Positions 17,297 to 26,200 of a DNA stretch of 64,000 bases are shown here, piece by piece; position 1 is the first letter of the stretch; every line of letters starts with the position of its first letter. The translations under genes and the position numbers were made by a program. The stretch covers positions 186,001-250,000 of the forward strand of contig JAJFKS010000034.1 in assembly GCA_021773115.1 (NCBI GenBank), in the 5' to 3' direction. Source of the stretch: Woeseiaceae bacterium (GTDB lineage Bacteria; Pseudomonadota; Gammaproteobacteria; Steroidobacterales; Woeseiaceae). Under the pieces are notes generated by a model. That model was given only the letters and a program-made list of their open reading frames with translations, was not told the origin of the DNA and did not search any database.

Positions 17297-18361
17297 TTAC
17301 GATTTTGCGGCACGAATCGCTACAGATTCCGGTCGCAAATGGGTGTACCGACTCAGTGTTCCCCAACTGTCATGCAAAGTGAACTGCTGGACTTCCACGA
17401 TCGAGTATCCTGCTTCAAAAAGTCTGCTGGTCGCTTCATGTCGCAAGTCATGAAAGTGCAGATCGTCTATTTCGAGTACGCGGCATGCGCGGGTAAATGC
17501 AGCGCCTACTGTCTTGGGTTCGAAGGGGAATACTCGATCCTCATCAAGATTTTGTCGACATACAATTTCCCACGCCTCATCAGAATATTTAAATCGTCGA
17601 AACAGTTCTCTATCTGACGGGTGTTTAAGATTTCGAACAATGCCAGTCTGGGTCTTCCGGTCATTGTCGTCGATCAATAGACTCGTGATTTCACTTTGTC
17701 GGCGTGCGGAATGAATCGCGAACCACATGATGTCACTCATAGGAATACTTGAGCGTCGTTTTTCTTTTTCGCGAAAATACGCTGTTAATGCCGAAAGTTC
17801 TGCATGTGATGGCCGACGAGACCTCGCTTTGGATTTCGCGACCAGTTTCTCGGTTCTGAGAACCTCATAGGCGTCATCGATCACCGACAGGTCGATAGGG
17901 ACATTCCACGCGGCGCGTGCGTATCGCAGGATTATCCGCAACCAGACCAGGTCATTGTTTACGGTTGATGCCCCGGCTCCGGATCTCCGTCGAGCACGTA
18001 CATGTTCGATCAAGTCAGATGACTTGATGTCGGTTACGGCCATGTTGGCGAGATTCGTTTTCTCAAGAAATTTGATGTGGGACGATTTGCTGCGACCCAT
18101 CGGGCGAATGTCGGAGACTTCCTTGCGATACTTCACTAGAATTTTATGCAATGGGCCTCGGGGTGTGAGTTGCTTACGTTTAGGAACGGTGTCTGATTTG
18201 CCGAGTTTGCTCTCCCGTCGGGTAGCCCAGTCCGTGGCGAGTCGACGCTTGTCGAAGGTTCTGGATTCGCGGTGAACCAGGCGGCCATCGCGTTTGATTC
18301 GTACCTCGGCGAGGTACGCTATGCTGCCGTCACGACGTTGGCGTGGTCGAATTGTGGCCAT
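17297..18361 (-). CDS. Tyrosine recombinase (phage-type integrase) next to dusA
   Basis: A 354-residue site-specific recombinase. The N-terminal 60 residues (RPRQRRDGSIAYLAEVRIKRDGRL) form an arm-binding-like beta domain, residues about 85-165 the SAM-like core-binding domain, and the rest the catalytic domain with Arg in HSARRQSEIT, Lys in RNLKHPSD, HDLRH, and the nucleophilic Tyr in LSRYTHLRP. I chose ATG 18361 because GGAG lies just upstream; the frame to 18409 adds 16 unlikely residues. It is divergent from dusA, and 154 bp of repeat-rich DNA separates them. Integrases that insert islands at the 5' end of dusA are an established group, and this arrangement fits: the element would end at dusA and extend leftward, potentially including the sugar cluster. 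Confidence 0.9.
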   Translation of the reverse strand: MATIRPRQRRDGSIAYLAEVRIKRDGRLVHRESRTFDKRRLATDWATRRESKLGKSDTVPKRKQLTPRGPLHKILVKYRKEVSDIRPMGRSKSSHIKFLEKTNLANMAVTDIKSSDLIEHVRARRRSGAGASTVNNDLVWLRIILRYARAAWNVPIDLSVIDDAYEVLRTEKLVAKSKARSRRPSHAELSALTAYFREKEKRRSSIPMSDIMWFAIHSARRQSEITSLLIDDNDRKTQTGIVRNLKHPSDRELFRRFKYSDEAWEIVCRQNLDEDRVFPFEPKTVGAAFTRACRVLEIDDLHFHDLRHEATSRLFEAGYSIVEVQQFTLHDSWGTLSRYTHLRPESVAIRAAKS

Positions 18362-18386
18362 TATTACTCCGGTTTGGTAAAAGAAA

Positions 18387-18420
18387 GTGCGACATGAGCG
18401 GTGCGACACGGTGCGACATG
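18387..18420. repeat. Three direct repeats GTGCGACAYG
   Basis: GTGCGACATG at 18387, GTGCGACACG at 18401 and GTGCGACATG at 18411 are direct repeats just upstream of the integrase start. They are plausible arm-type or regulator binding sites for the element. Confidence 0.6.
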
Positions 18421-18430
18421 GGGCATTTTT

Positions 18431-18479
18431 GGTACAAAATGGGCGAGAATGAGTACAGAATAAGTTGAAAATGGTACAA
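18431..18479. repeat. GTACA iterons with exact 21-bp spacing before dusA
   Basis: GGTACAA at 18431, AGTACAG at 18452 and GGTACAA at 18473 repeat every 21 bp exactly (two helical turns), and the first two share a trailing AAT. They lie between the integrase and dusA, 36 bp before the dusA start, where an attachment site and its accessory protein sites would be expected. Confidence 0.6.
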
Positions 18480-18515
18480 CCTAAACAATTGATTTATAAG
18501 TAAAAAAGACTATAA

Positions 18516-19496
18516 ATGATAGACTACACAACACCTCCGAGAGTGTCAATTGCGCCTATGATGGACTGGACCGACCGTCACTGTCGTTATTTCATGCGGC
18601 TGCTCAGCCCGTCGGTATTCCTATATACCGAAATGGTAACGGCCGCCGCCATTCACCACGGCGACGCGCAGCGCTTTTTGCAGTTCGACGTATCCGAACA
18701 CCCGATCGCCTTGCAGCTTGGTGGCAGTGACCCTCAATGGATGGCGAGCGCGACGCAGAAGGCGACTGACCACGGCTTCGACGAGATCAACATCAATGTA
18801 GGATGCCCGAGCGACAAGGTTCAGAGCGGTCAATTCGGCGCCTGCCTGATGGCGCATCCCGAAATCGTCGCTGAGTGTTACCAGGCAATGCTGGGTCAAA
18901 CGGACAAGCCAGTTACGGTTAAGACCCGTATCGGGATCGACGACAGGGATAGCTACGAATTTCTCGTGGCTTTCGTTGAGCCGCTGATCGATGCCGGGTG
19001 CCGTAAATTTGTCGTGCATGCCCGAATTGCAATCCTCGACGGCCTTAGCCCGAAAGAGAATCGGATTGTGCCGCCGCTGAATTATGACCGCGTGTATCGC
19101 CTCAAAGACGATTTCCCGGAACTTGAAATCGTCATAAACGGCGGGATTAGCAAAATCGAGCAAATTGACACGATGTTGCAGCGCGTGGACGGCGTGATGG
19201 TCGGACGTCAGGCCTATCAGCAACCGTATTTCCTGGCGGAAGTCGAGCAGCACTTCAACGCTGACAGAGTGCTGCCGGATCGACGGGACATTGTTGAAAA
19301 CATGTTGCCTTACATTGACTTAAATGTTGCCAGTGGCGTGCCATTGAATCGTATAACGCGGCACATGCTGGGGCTTTTTGCAGGCCAACCCGGTGCTCGG
19401 GCCTGGCGCCGCTACATTAGCGAACATGCGCATCTCGGCGATGCCGGCAGCGAAGTCCTTGTTAAAGCACTAAATGCTATGCCTATTGCCGCCTAG
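18516..19496 (+). CDS. dusA: tRNA-dihydrouridine(20/20a) synthase DusA
   Basis: A 326-residue flavoenzyme that reduces uridine 20/20a in tRNA D-loops using FMN and NADPH. DusA-type signatures run throughout: APMMDWTDRHCRYFMRLL, NVGCPSDKVQSGQFGACLM (catalytic Cys97), VTVKTRIGIDD, GLSPKENR, VINGGI, DGVMVGRQAYQQP, and TRHMLGLFAGQPGARAWRRY. This is the A subfamily rather than B or C. In the stretch HARIAIL the Lys common in enterobacterial DusA (HARKAWL) is Ile. The first ten residues are unlike other DusA N-termini and no good ribosome site precedes the ATG, consistent with replacement of the native 5' end by an integrated element. Core chromosomal gene. Confidence 0.95.
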   Translation: MIDYTTPPRVSIAPMMDWTDRHCRYFMRLLSPSVFLYTEMVTAAAIHHGDAQRFLQFDVSEHPIALQLGGSDPQWMASATQKATDHGFDEININVGCPSDKVQSGQFGACLMAHPEIVAECYQAMLGQTDKPVTVKTRIGIDDRDSYEFLVAFVEPLIDAGCRKFVVHARIAILDGLSPKENRIVPPLNYDRVYRLKDDFPELEIVINGGISKIEQIDTMLQRVDGVMVGRQAYQQPYFLAEVEQHFNADRVLPDRRDIVENMLPYIDLNVASGVPLNRITRHMLGLFAGQPGARAWRRYISEHAHLGDAGSEVLVKALNAMPIAA

Positions 19497-19554
19497 ACCG
19501 CTACAATGCACGGCCGTCCGATTCAACAACTCACAACAGGATCCTGATAGCAGC

Positions 19555-20379
19555 ATGAGTGCAAAATCCGCGAACAAGCAGCAAACCATGGCCGAGGCAG
19601 CCGATATTCATGAGCTCTACGAGCTGTCGGTACAGAATGTCGAAAATGAAATTGAATTTCTGCAAACGACGTTCAAATCCTTGACGGGCCGCACCGCGTA
19701 TTTGTTCCGCGAAGATTTCTGTGGCACGGCCAGTGCCGCCTGCCAGTGGGTTCGCCAGGGTAAGGAATTTCAGGCGATCGGTGTCGATATCGAACCGGCA
19801 GTACTGGAATGGGGCCGCAAGAATCGCGTCAGCAAACTCGACACTGAGGATCAGGCACGCGTGAGCCTGATCGAGTCGGACGTGATGACGGTTGAAACGC
19901 CGAAGGTGGACCTGCTTTCAGCGTTTAATTTTAGTTTCTTCATATTCAATACTCGCGAATCATTGCTTGCCTATTTCAAGCGCTCCTACGATGCAATCAA
20001 GGATGATGGCGTTTTCTTCTGCGATATGTTCGGTGGCCCGGAAGCGCAGGAAGAGACCAGGGAAAAGACCAAACATAAGAAGCACGGCTTTACCTACATC
20101 TGGCACCAGGCGGAGTTTCACCCGGTCACTCATTACATTCGCTGCCATATCCACTTCAAATTCAAAGATGGATCGAAGCTCAAGAAGGCCTTTACCTACG
20201 AGTGGCGCCTCTGGACGGCGCCTGAGCTGCGTGAGTTACTGCTTGAGGCAGGCTTTAATTCCGCTACCGTCTACTGGGAAGGCGAGGACGAGGACGGGGA
20301 TGGCAATGGCGAATTTACGCCGGATGAAAAAGGTGAGGCAGATCTCGCCTGGATCGCGTACATCGTTGCCAAAAAATAG
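19555..20379 (+). CDS. Class I SAM-dependent methyltransferase
   Basis: A 274-residue Rossmann-fold methyltransferase. The SAM-binding motif I is a variant (REDFCGTASAACQWV, about residues 45-60), followed by the acidic motif II loop GVDIEPAVLEWG and a motif IV-like VDLLSAFNFSFFIF. A Lys-rich middle segment and an acidic loop near the end (WEGEDEDGDGNGEF) are distinctive. The substrate is not recognisable; the family is widespread in gammaproteobacteria as an uncharacterised methyltransferase. The ATG at 19555 is preferred, since the open frame to 19474 overlaps dusA. It lies between dusA and a cyclase gene, all on the plus strand. Confidence 0.8.
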   Translation: MSAKSANKQQTMAEAADIHELYELSVQNVENEIEFLQTTFKSLTGRTAYLFREDFCGTASAACQWVRQGKEFQAIGVDIEPAVLEWGRKNRVSKLDTEDQARVSLIESDVMTVETPKVDLLSAFNFSFFIFNTRESLLAYFKRSYDAIKDDGVFFCDMFGGPEAQEETREKTKHKKHGFTYIWHQAEFHPVTHYIRCHIHFKFKDGSKLKKAFTYEWRLWTAPELRELLLEAGFNSATVYWEGEDEDGDGNGEFTPDEKGEADLAWIAYIVAKK

Positions 20380-20422
20380 TAGTATTATTAGTCGCTTGGA
20401 GCACTAAGTTTTGGGCCGTGTT

Positions 20423-21319
20423 ATGGCAAAAGATCTTGAAGTAGCCATTGTGTTTGCTGACGTTGTCGGCAGTACACAGATGTACGAAAAATTTGGTGAC
20501 ACGAAGGCCAGCGAGACTGTGGCGGCTTGCCTCGACATCATGAAGGATGCGACTTACCAGTTTAATGGCACCGTCATCAAAACGATCGGCGACGAGGTTA
20601 TGTCGACATTTGAATCGGTTGACGACGCCATGGGGGCTGCGGTCATGATGCAAACCCGTATCTCTGAAGCCGGCAAGAAAGAAGACGGCATTCCGGTATC
20701 GATTCGAATCGGCTGCCACTATGGTCCGATTGTGCAGGAACAAAACGACATTTTCGGCGCCGCTGTGCACACTGCGAACCGCATGACCTCGCAGGCAAAA
20801 TCCAGGCAAATTGTTATTTCGGGTCACACCGTCGAGCAAATGAGTCCAGAGCTTCGCAATCAGTCGCGACAAATCGACGTCGCAACCGTCCGCGGCCGTC
20901 TGGACGAAGTCGCACTCTTCGAGCTCGTCTGGCAGCCTGAAGAGGCGACCAGCATGCTGCCAACCCTCGAGTGGGAGAGCAAAGGTCGTCGTGTCTCGAA
21001 ATTACTGCTGAATTTTCGTGATTCGACTGTTGAGGTTTCGGACCAGCGAAAAAGTATCAATCTTGGTCGTGCCGATGACAACGACGTCGTTGTCAAAGGC
21101 AATCTGATCTCACGCATTCACGCGAAAATTGAAATGCGGCGGGGTAAGTTTCTGTTGATCGATCAAAGTACCAATGGCACGTTTTTGCAGAATTTGCAGG
21201 GGCACGAGACGCTGGTTCGACGGGACTCTACCGAGCTTGACGATGAGGGTACAATTGGCTTGGGGCGGGCTGAAGGGCCTGGGTCGCCATTGGCGATTTA
21301 TTACAAGACCATCGAGTAG
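20423..21319 (+). CDS. Class III nucleotidyl cyclase with C-terminal FHA domain
   Basis: A 298-residue soluble protein. Residues about 1-165 form a class III cyclase domain with both metal-binding Asp (VFADVVGST and TIGDEVMS) and a Lys (VIKTIGDE) that in this class selects adenine, so cAMP synthesis is likely. The usual Asn of the Asn-x3-Arg pair is His (VHTANR), which may lower activity. Residues about 200-290 form an FHA domain (GRADDNDVVV, SRIHAKI, STNGTFL), which binds phosphothreonine peptides. ATG 20423 is preferred over TTG 20411. The stop codon TAG is the start of a large palindrome shared with pckG. A CRP-like site at 37818 upstream of the pilus operon could be one downstream target of cAMP; that link is inference. 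Confidence 0.88.
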   Translation: MAKDLEVAIVFADVVGSTQMYEKFGDTKASETVAACLDIMKDATYQFNGTVIKTIGDEVMSTFESVDDAMGAAVMMQTRISEAGKKEDGIPVSIRIGCHYGPIVQEQNDIFGAAVHTANRMTSQAKSRQIVISGHTVEQMSPELRNQSRQIDVATVRGRLDEVALFELVWQPEEATSMLPTLEWESKGRRVSKLLLNFRDSTVEVSDQRKSINLGRADDNDVVVKGNLISRIHAKIEMRRGKFLLIDQSTNGTFLQNLQGHETLVRRDSTELDDEGTIGLGRAEGPGSPLAIYYKTIE

Positions 21320-21369
21320 GAGCGCGCCATGCGCGCGATTTGTAATTCGCGCGCATGGCGCGCTCCTAC
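21316..21369. repeat. REPIN-like doublet of inverted REP sequences, also a bidirectional hairpin
   Basis: Two perfect 23-bp inverted copies (21316-21338 and 21347-21369) are separated by 8 nt. Each begins GTAGGAGCGCGCC and contains its own palindrome, GCGCGC-CAT-GCGCGC. A 5' GTAG followed by an imperfect palindrome is the hallmark of REP sequences mobilised by RAYT transposases, and two inverted REPs form a REPIN. The TAG in each arm is the stop codon of the neighbouring convergent gene (cyclase on plus, pckG on minus). No RAYT gene is in the window. Confidence 0.75.
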
Positions 21370-23108
21370 GTCAAATCCGCAGTGACTCTTTCTTGCTGAT
21401 GCTTCAATGCTTTAGGGAGGCGGTCGCCGTAGCTGTCGAGGTATTCGCCCACGGATTCCATTTCTGTGCGCCATTGATCTCGGTCGATCGAGGTCAATGC
21501 AGCCAGTGCGTCAGCGCTGATGTCGAGATCGGTAGTGTTAATGTCGTCTGGATTGGGTAGATAGCCGATTGGCGTTTCGTTGGCGCCGACGCGGTTCTCG
21601 CAGCGGTCAATGATCCACTCCAGTACGCGCAGGTTCTCACCGAAGCCCGGCCAGAGGAATTTGCCGTCAGGAGTTTGCCGGAACCAGTTGACGTGGAATA
21701 TTTTCGGTAAATGTTCGCTCTTGTCTGCGAACGACAGCCAGTGAGTCCAGTAGTCCGCAAAGTTGTAGCCACAGAACGGCTTCATTGCCATCGGATCGCG
21801 GCGCACGATGCCGACTTCACCGACATTGGCGGCGGTGGTTTCGGAGGCGACGCCAGCGCCGACCAATACGCCATGCTCCCAGCTCCTGGCCTCGTAGACG
21901 AGCGGTGCGAGTTCCTTGCGTCGGCCGCCGAACACGATGGCCGAAATGGGTACGCCCTCGGGTGCATCGGCCAACGACGAGTAACTGGCATTATTGTGTG
22001 CCGCAACGGTGAAGCGTGAATTCGGATGTGCGGCCTTGCCATTGGCCGGATCGTAGGGTCGACCCTGCCAGTCGATTGCCGGTTCGCCATCGGTCTTGCC
22101 TTCCCACCACGGTTCATTGTCTGCCGTGGTCGCAACGTTAGTGAAAATGGTGTCGCGTTTGATCATGTCCGCGGCGTTCTTGTTGGTCTTCTCATTGGTG
22201 CCGGGAACGACGCCAAAGTATCCGGACTCCGGATTGATCGCTCGCAGCTGTCCATCGTCACCGAGATGCAGCCAGGCGATGTCATCGCCAAGTGTCCAGA
22301 CTTTCCAGCCCGGCAAAGAGTCGGGCGGAATTAGCATGGCGAGATTGGTCTTGCCGCAAGCAGACGGAAATGCGCACGCGACGTAGTGAGTTTCGCCCGT
22401 CGGGCTTTCGAGACCGACGATGAGCATGTGCTCGGCCAGCCAGCCTTCCCGGCGGGCCTGGAAACTTGCGATGCGGAGTGCGTGGCATTTCTTACCAAGC
22501 AGTGCGTTGCCGCCGTAGCCGGAGCCGATGCTTTTGATCAACAGTTCTTCCGGGAAATGCATGATCAGTCGGCGGTCGGGACTCAGGTCACCTGTAGAGT
22601 GCAAGCCCTTGACAAAAGATTCTTCCTTTTCAATGCGTTGCAACGCTTTCTTGCCCATTCTTGTCATGAGCTTCATGTTGATAAGCACGTAAGGACTGTC
22701 AGTGATTTCAACGCCGCAGCGCGAAAACGGTGAGTCGATTGGGCCCATGCAATACGGAATAACGTACATCGTGCGGCCCTTCATCGTGCCGGCGAAAAGC
22801 GCATCGACCTTGGCGTGGCCGTCAGCGGGATTCATCCAGTTGTTATTGGGGCCCGCATCGTCTTTCTCGCCCGTGCAGACAAAAGTCCGGTGTTCGACGC
22901 GCGCGACGTCGGTGGGATCCGAGCGATGCAAATAACAATTTGGGTATGTGTGTTGGTTTAGTTTGGATAAGGTGCCGTCGTCGAGCATTTTGTCGATCAT
23001 TTGCTGGTATTCGGCGTCACTGCCGTCGCACCAGTGAATAGCGTCAGGGAGAGTATGGCTGGCAACCTGATCAACCCAGGTTTGCAGCGCCGATAACTTG
23101 GTCTTCAT
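21366..23108 (-). CDS. pckG: Phosphoenolpyruvate carboxykinase, GTP-dependent
   Basis: A 580-residue gluconeogenic enzyme converting oxaloacetate and GTP to PEP, CO2 and GDP. The nucleotide-binding P-loop FPSACGKTNLAML, the metal/substrate site WTLGDDIAWL, and the GTP-type stretches YVIPYCMGP and FGGRRKELAPLVYEAR identify the GTP rather than the ATP family, and the length is usual. Start at ATG 23108; the Shine-Dalgarno is weak (AAAGAGACACCCCC). A TATAAT box lies 74 nt upstream. The gene converges on the cyclase gene, and both terminate inside the same REP-doublet palindrome. Confidence 0.95.
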   Translation of the reverse strand: MKTKLSALQTWVDQVASHTLPDAIHWCDGSDAEYQQMIDKMLDDGTLSKLNQHTYPNCYLHRSDPTDVARVEHRTFVCTGEKDDAGPNNNWMNPADGHAKVDALFAGTMKGRTMYVIPYCMGPIDSPFSRCGVEITDSPYVLINMKLMTRMGKKALQRIEKEESFVKGLHSTGDLSPDRRLIMHFPEELLIKSIGSGYGGNALLGKKCHALRIASFQARREGWLAEHMLIVGLESPTGETHYVACAFPSACGKTNLAMLIPPDSLPGWKVWTLGDDIAWLHLGDDGQLRAINPESGYFGVVPGTNEKTNKNAADMIKRDTIFTNVATTADNEPWWEGKTDGEPAIDWQGRPYDPANGKAAHPNSRFTVAAHNNASYSSLADAPEGVPISAIVFGGRRKELAPLVYEARSWEHGVLVGAGVASETTAANVGEVGIVRRDPMAMKPFCGYNFADYWTHWLSFADKSEHLPKIFHVNWFRQTPDGKFLWPGFGENLRVLEWIIDRCENRVGANETPIGYLPNPDDINTTDLDISADALAALTSIDRDQWRTEMESVGEYLDSYGDRLPKALKHQQERVTADLT

Positions 23109-23181
23109 TGGGGGTGTCTCTTTGTCTTCAGGCTGGGGGAGTCACGGGCAGATGGTTGCATCCGTTACTTATCGCTCGCGC

Positions 23182-23187
23182 ATTATA
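23182..23187 (-). promoter_or_regulatory. Probable pckG -10 box
   Basis: On the minus strand this is a perfect TATAAT, 74 nt before the pckG start. A weak -35 candidate, ACTGCA, lies 17 nt further upstream. Confidence 0.45.
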
Positions 23188-23265
23188 CGGAAACCCGACA
23201 GAAATGCAGTACAGACAGGTCAATTCGTCAGGGTTGTCGCCGGTTTTGATCGGCCTGCGTGATGG

Positions 23266-26200
23266 TCAGTAGAGTTCACGCGTGTATATGCGCCTGCCGT
23301 CGCCATCGTAGATGCCAAAAGTTGCGATTGCTGATGGATCCTCGAGTCCGGGCAGGGCGCCATCCCAGTCGAACTCGAGCCACGGCGGTACATCCCCGGT
23401 GATGACCGTGCTGCCATCATTTCCGGCACCCGGCGCCTGCAGAAACAGGTTGAAGTCACCACCTAGCGGCGGTTCGCGAAAGCTTTGACCGGCCGGTCCG
23501 GGGGCGGCGCATCCAGCGCCGCTGCTGCCGGGGCTGCCGCCGTCCAGCACGCAAGTTTCACCCGCCTGAAGATTGGCGGTGAAACTGCCGAGACTGAGCG
23601 TTACGGGGGTCGTGCAGTTGTCATCGGTGTGCGTACCGAAACCACTGCTCGCGTCGATGAAATACTCGGCGCGCATCGGTACGGCAAGATTGACGAGTTC
23701 CGAGCCCAATGCGTTCATCAGGCGTGCGCGCCCGAATCGGATGCTTGCACCACTGTCAAAGCCGATGGATGAAACAACGACCGGGTTCGACAGCGCTGTA
23801 ACAGCATCGCCGTCGATCAGGTCGATGCCAAGCGAAATGTCGGCATCGAAGGGCGGCACCGGCAGGGTTCGCAGGAATGCGAGACCGGACCCTGCACTGA
23901 ACAACAGTGTGCCGGTGCCAGCGCCGGTGTCGGCAACCGCTGGATCGACAGTGACCGCTGGCAAGCCCAAGAGGTCAAGCGTGCCGGTGGCAGCATTGTA
24001 GTTTCGATTTTGCAAGGTCGTGTTACTGACTTTAAAAAAGCTGCCAGTGTAGTTCTGGGTTACGGCGCCACCGACCGATACGGCATTGAATGTAATGACA
24101 GGCGGCACTGAGTATCCGAAACTTTGTCCTGTGTAAGTGAAGCTTCCGCTACCGCACTGCGTCGAGAATTGCGGTGCATTATTGGCCGTCGTAAAGCGGT
24201 CAGGAATAAAGCGACCGACATTGCCGGAGACGGTGCCTGCCACATCGCCGCCGCCGAGGTAATCTGCATCACCGATGGAGGGCAGCAAGCTAATGACGCC
24301 AACCTCCTGCCAGGTGAATGCGCTGCCGGTCGCGGTTCCACCGCTGAATGGGCCGAAGCCGAGCAATGGCGCAATGCCAGGATCGTTGCCGCCAGCGGGT
24401 GAGACCAGTGCACTTTCGAGTCGCACGCTTTCCGGCGTTGCTTCCTGGCCAAAATTTGGTGTGACGTCGCCTTCGGCGTCCAACGCAGTCACGGTGACCG
24501 AGAACGCTTCGCCCGCGGCCAGGAAGACCGGCCCAGAGGCATCAGCCGCGCCGGGGTTGGGTGTGCCGCCGCCGTCTTCAATATTACTCAGAGCAAAGCG
24601 AAACGGTTTGACCGGCAACGATGCGGTACTACCGCGTATGCCGGTGGGCAGGTCCGGGTGCAACAGGCTGTCGTCCTTCACCGCCATCAGTATGCGTCCG
24701 GCGTCCTTGTATTTCGCGGTCACCGCAGCCTGGCCATTGGTAAAATTCACGGCCTGATTGCCGGCACCGGCTTCGTTGTCCGCGATGGCTGCCGCGTCGA
24801 TACTGAGGGCAACCGATCCTGACGCCGGGTCGTCGCGGGTGAACCAGAACTTGAGATTCTGTGGACCGGTGTAGGTTTCAATGACGCCGCAGACCGGGTC
24901 GGTCGGGGTCTGTCCGTACGCGGTCAGATAGACGCCGAAGTCTGTTCCGGCCGTGCGTGGACTCATGAACGGCGCAATGAACGCCGGCGGCGGATTACTG
25001 AGCGGCGCCTCGGTGAGCGTAAATCCGCTGGCCGAGAATGTGATTGGGCCTTCGCTGTCGTCGTCACGTAGCAAGGGGTCGCTGGTTTGATAAACGTCGA
25101 TATCGACGGTGGTCGCGCCTTGCCGGTAATCGAGCGAAAAAACGGCGCTGGATTCGCCCAACGGCCAATCATAAGTCGCTAGACCATCGCCGGCGACCGT
25201 ATCCGCAAACGTGCCGCCACCGCTGACGAGCACCCAGGTGCCGTCGCCGGTTTGCGAGTCGAGCGTAATTTGTTCGTTGTAATCAGTGCGCGGCGCTGCG
25301 GTCAGGCTGTCGACAATGTCGACCTGAATGGTTTCGGCGAGGCAATGAATGCCGTAATTGTCGTGGTTGATCAGGAAGCTTATATTGCTGCAGTTGGTGC
25401 ACGGTCGGGTTCGATTCATGTGATTGGTGACATCGGCTGGAGTAATGGCACCCGTCCAGATTGTCAGTTCATCGATGTCGCCGTCCCAGTAGCGATTGCG
25501 TTGCTGCGAATTTTCGCCGATGAAAAGATCGAAGTTGTTGCTGTTAATGCTCGCTGAGTAGCTGGCCGAGGAAATCAGCAAGCCATCGACGTAGATGCGC
25601 ATTGTCGCGCCGTCGTAGGTGCCCGCAACGTGATACCAGACGCCCGGTACCGGTACAATATTGCTGTTGAGATCGGCGCCGCTGCAGCCGCCATTGAGAC
25701 CCAGTGTAAATCCTAAGGGCACGTTGCCCGGCAGGGTATCGGCGATTCCGCAGCCGCCATTGAGATGTAAACGATACGCCGAGTCGCCTTTTGCGAGAAT
25801 GGCCTCCCAACTTCCCGGGACGGATGCGTTGTGACGCACCCAGACCGCGATACTGATGCCGGCCGTAATATCGAGCGCAGCCGAATCCGGGACGGATACA
25901 TAAGACGATGTGCCATCGAAGGCGGCTGCGCTGCACAGCTGCCCGGTGTTTTCAATGTCGAGACCGCCGACGACAGTGCCACCGAGCGCATTTGGTCCCG
26001 AGTCGAATACGGAACTGCCGGCAATGCCGAGCGTACATTCATCGAGATGCCAGTCCGCGACGACGGTCGGCAAGACGTTCTGGCAGCTCGTGATCTCGCC
26101 TTTTCGGCCCGAGTAATAGGCGTTGCCTGCCGGCGATACCCAGACATCCTCGATGTGCTCGCCGGCTTCCGTCGACTCCGTCCAGCTCGCGCCGTCGAAG

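Noticed and set aside
17167..17382. 71-codon frame starting TTG beside the integrase stop
   Set aside because: Weak start, overlaps the integrase 3' end, no similarity that I recognise; an excisionase could not be supported.
18621..19253. 210-codon minus-strand frame
   Set aside because: Antisense to dusA, which is unambiguous.
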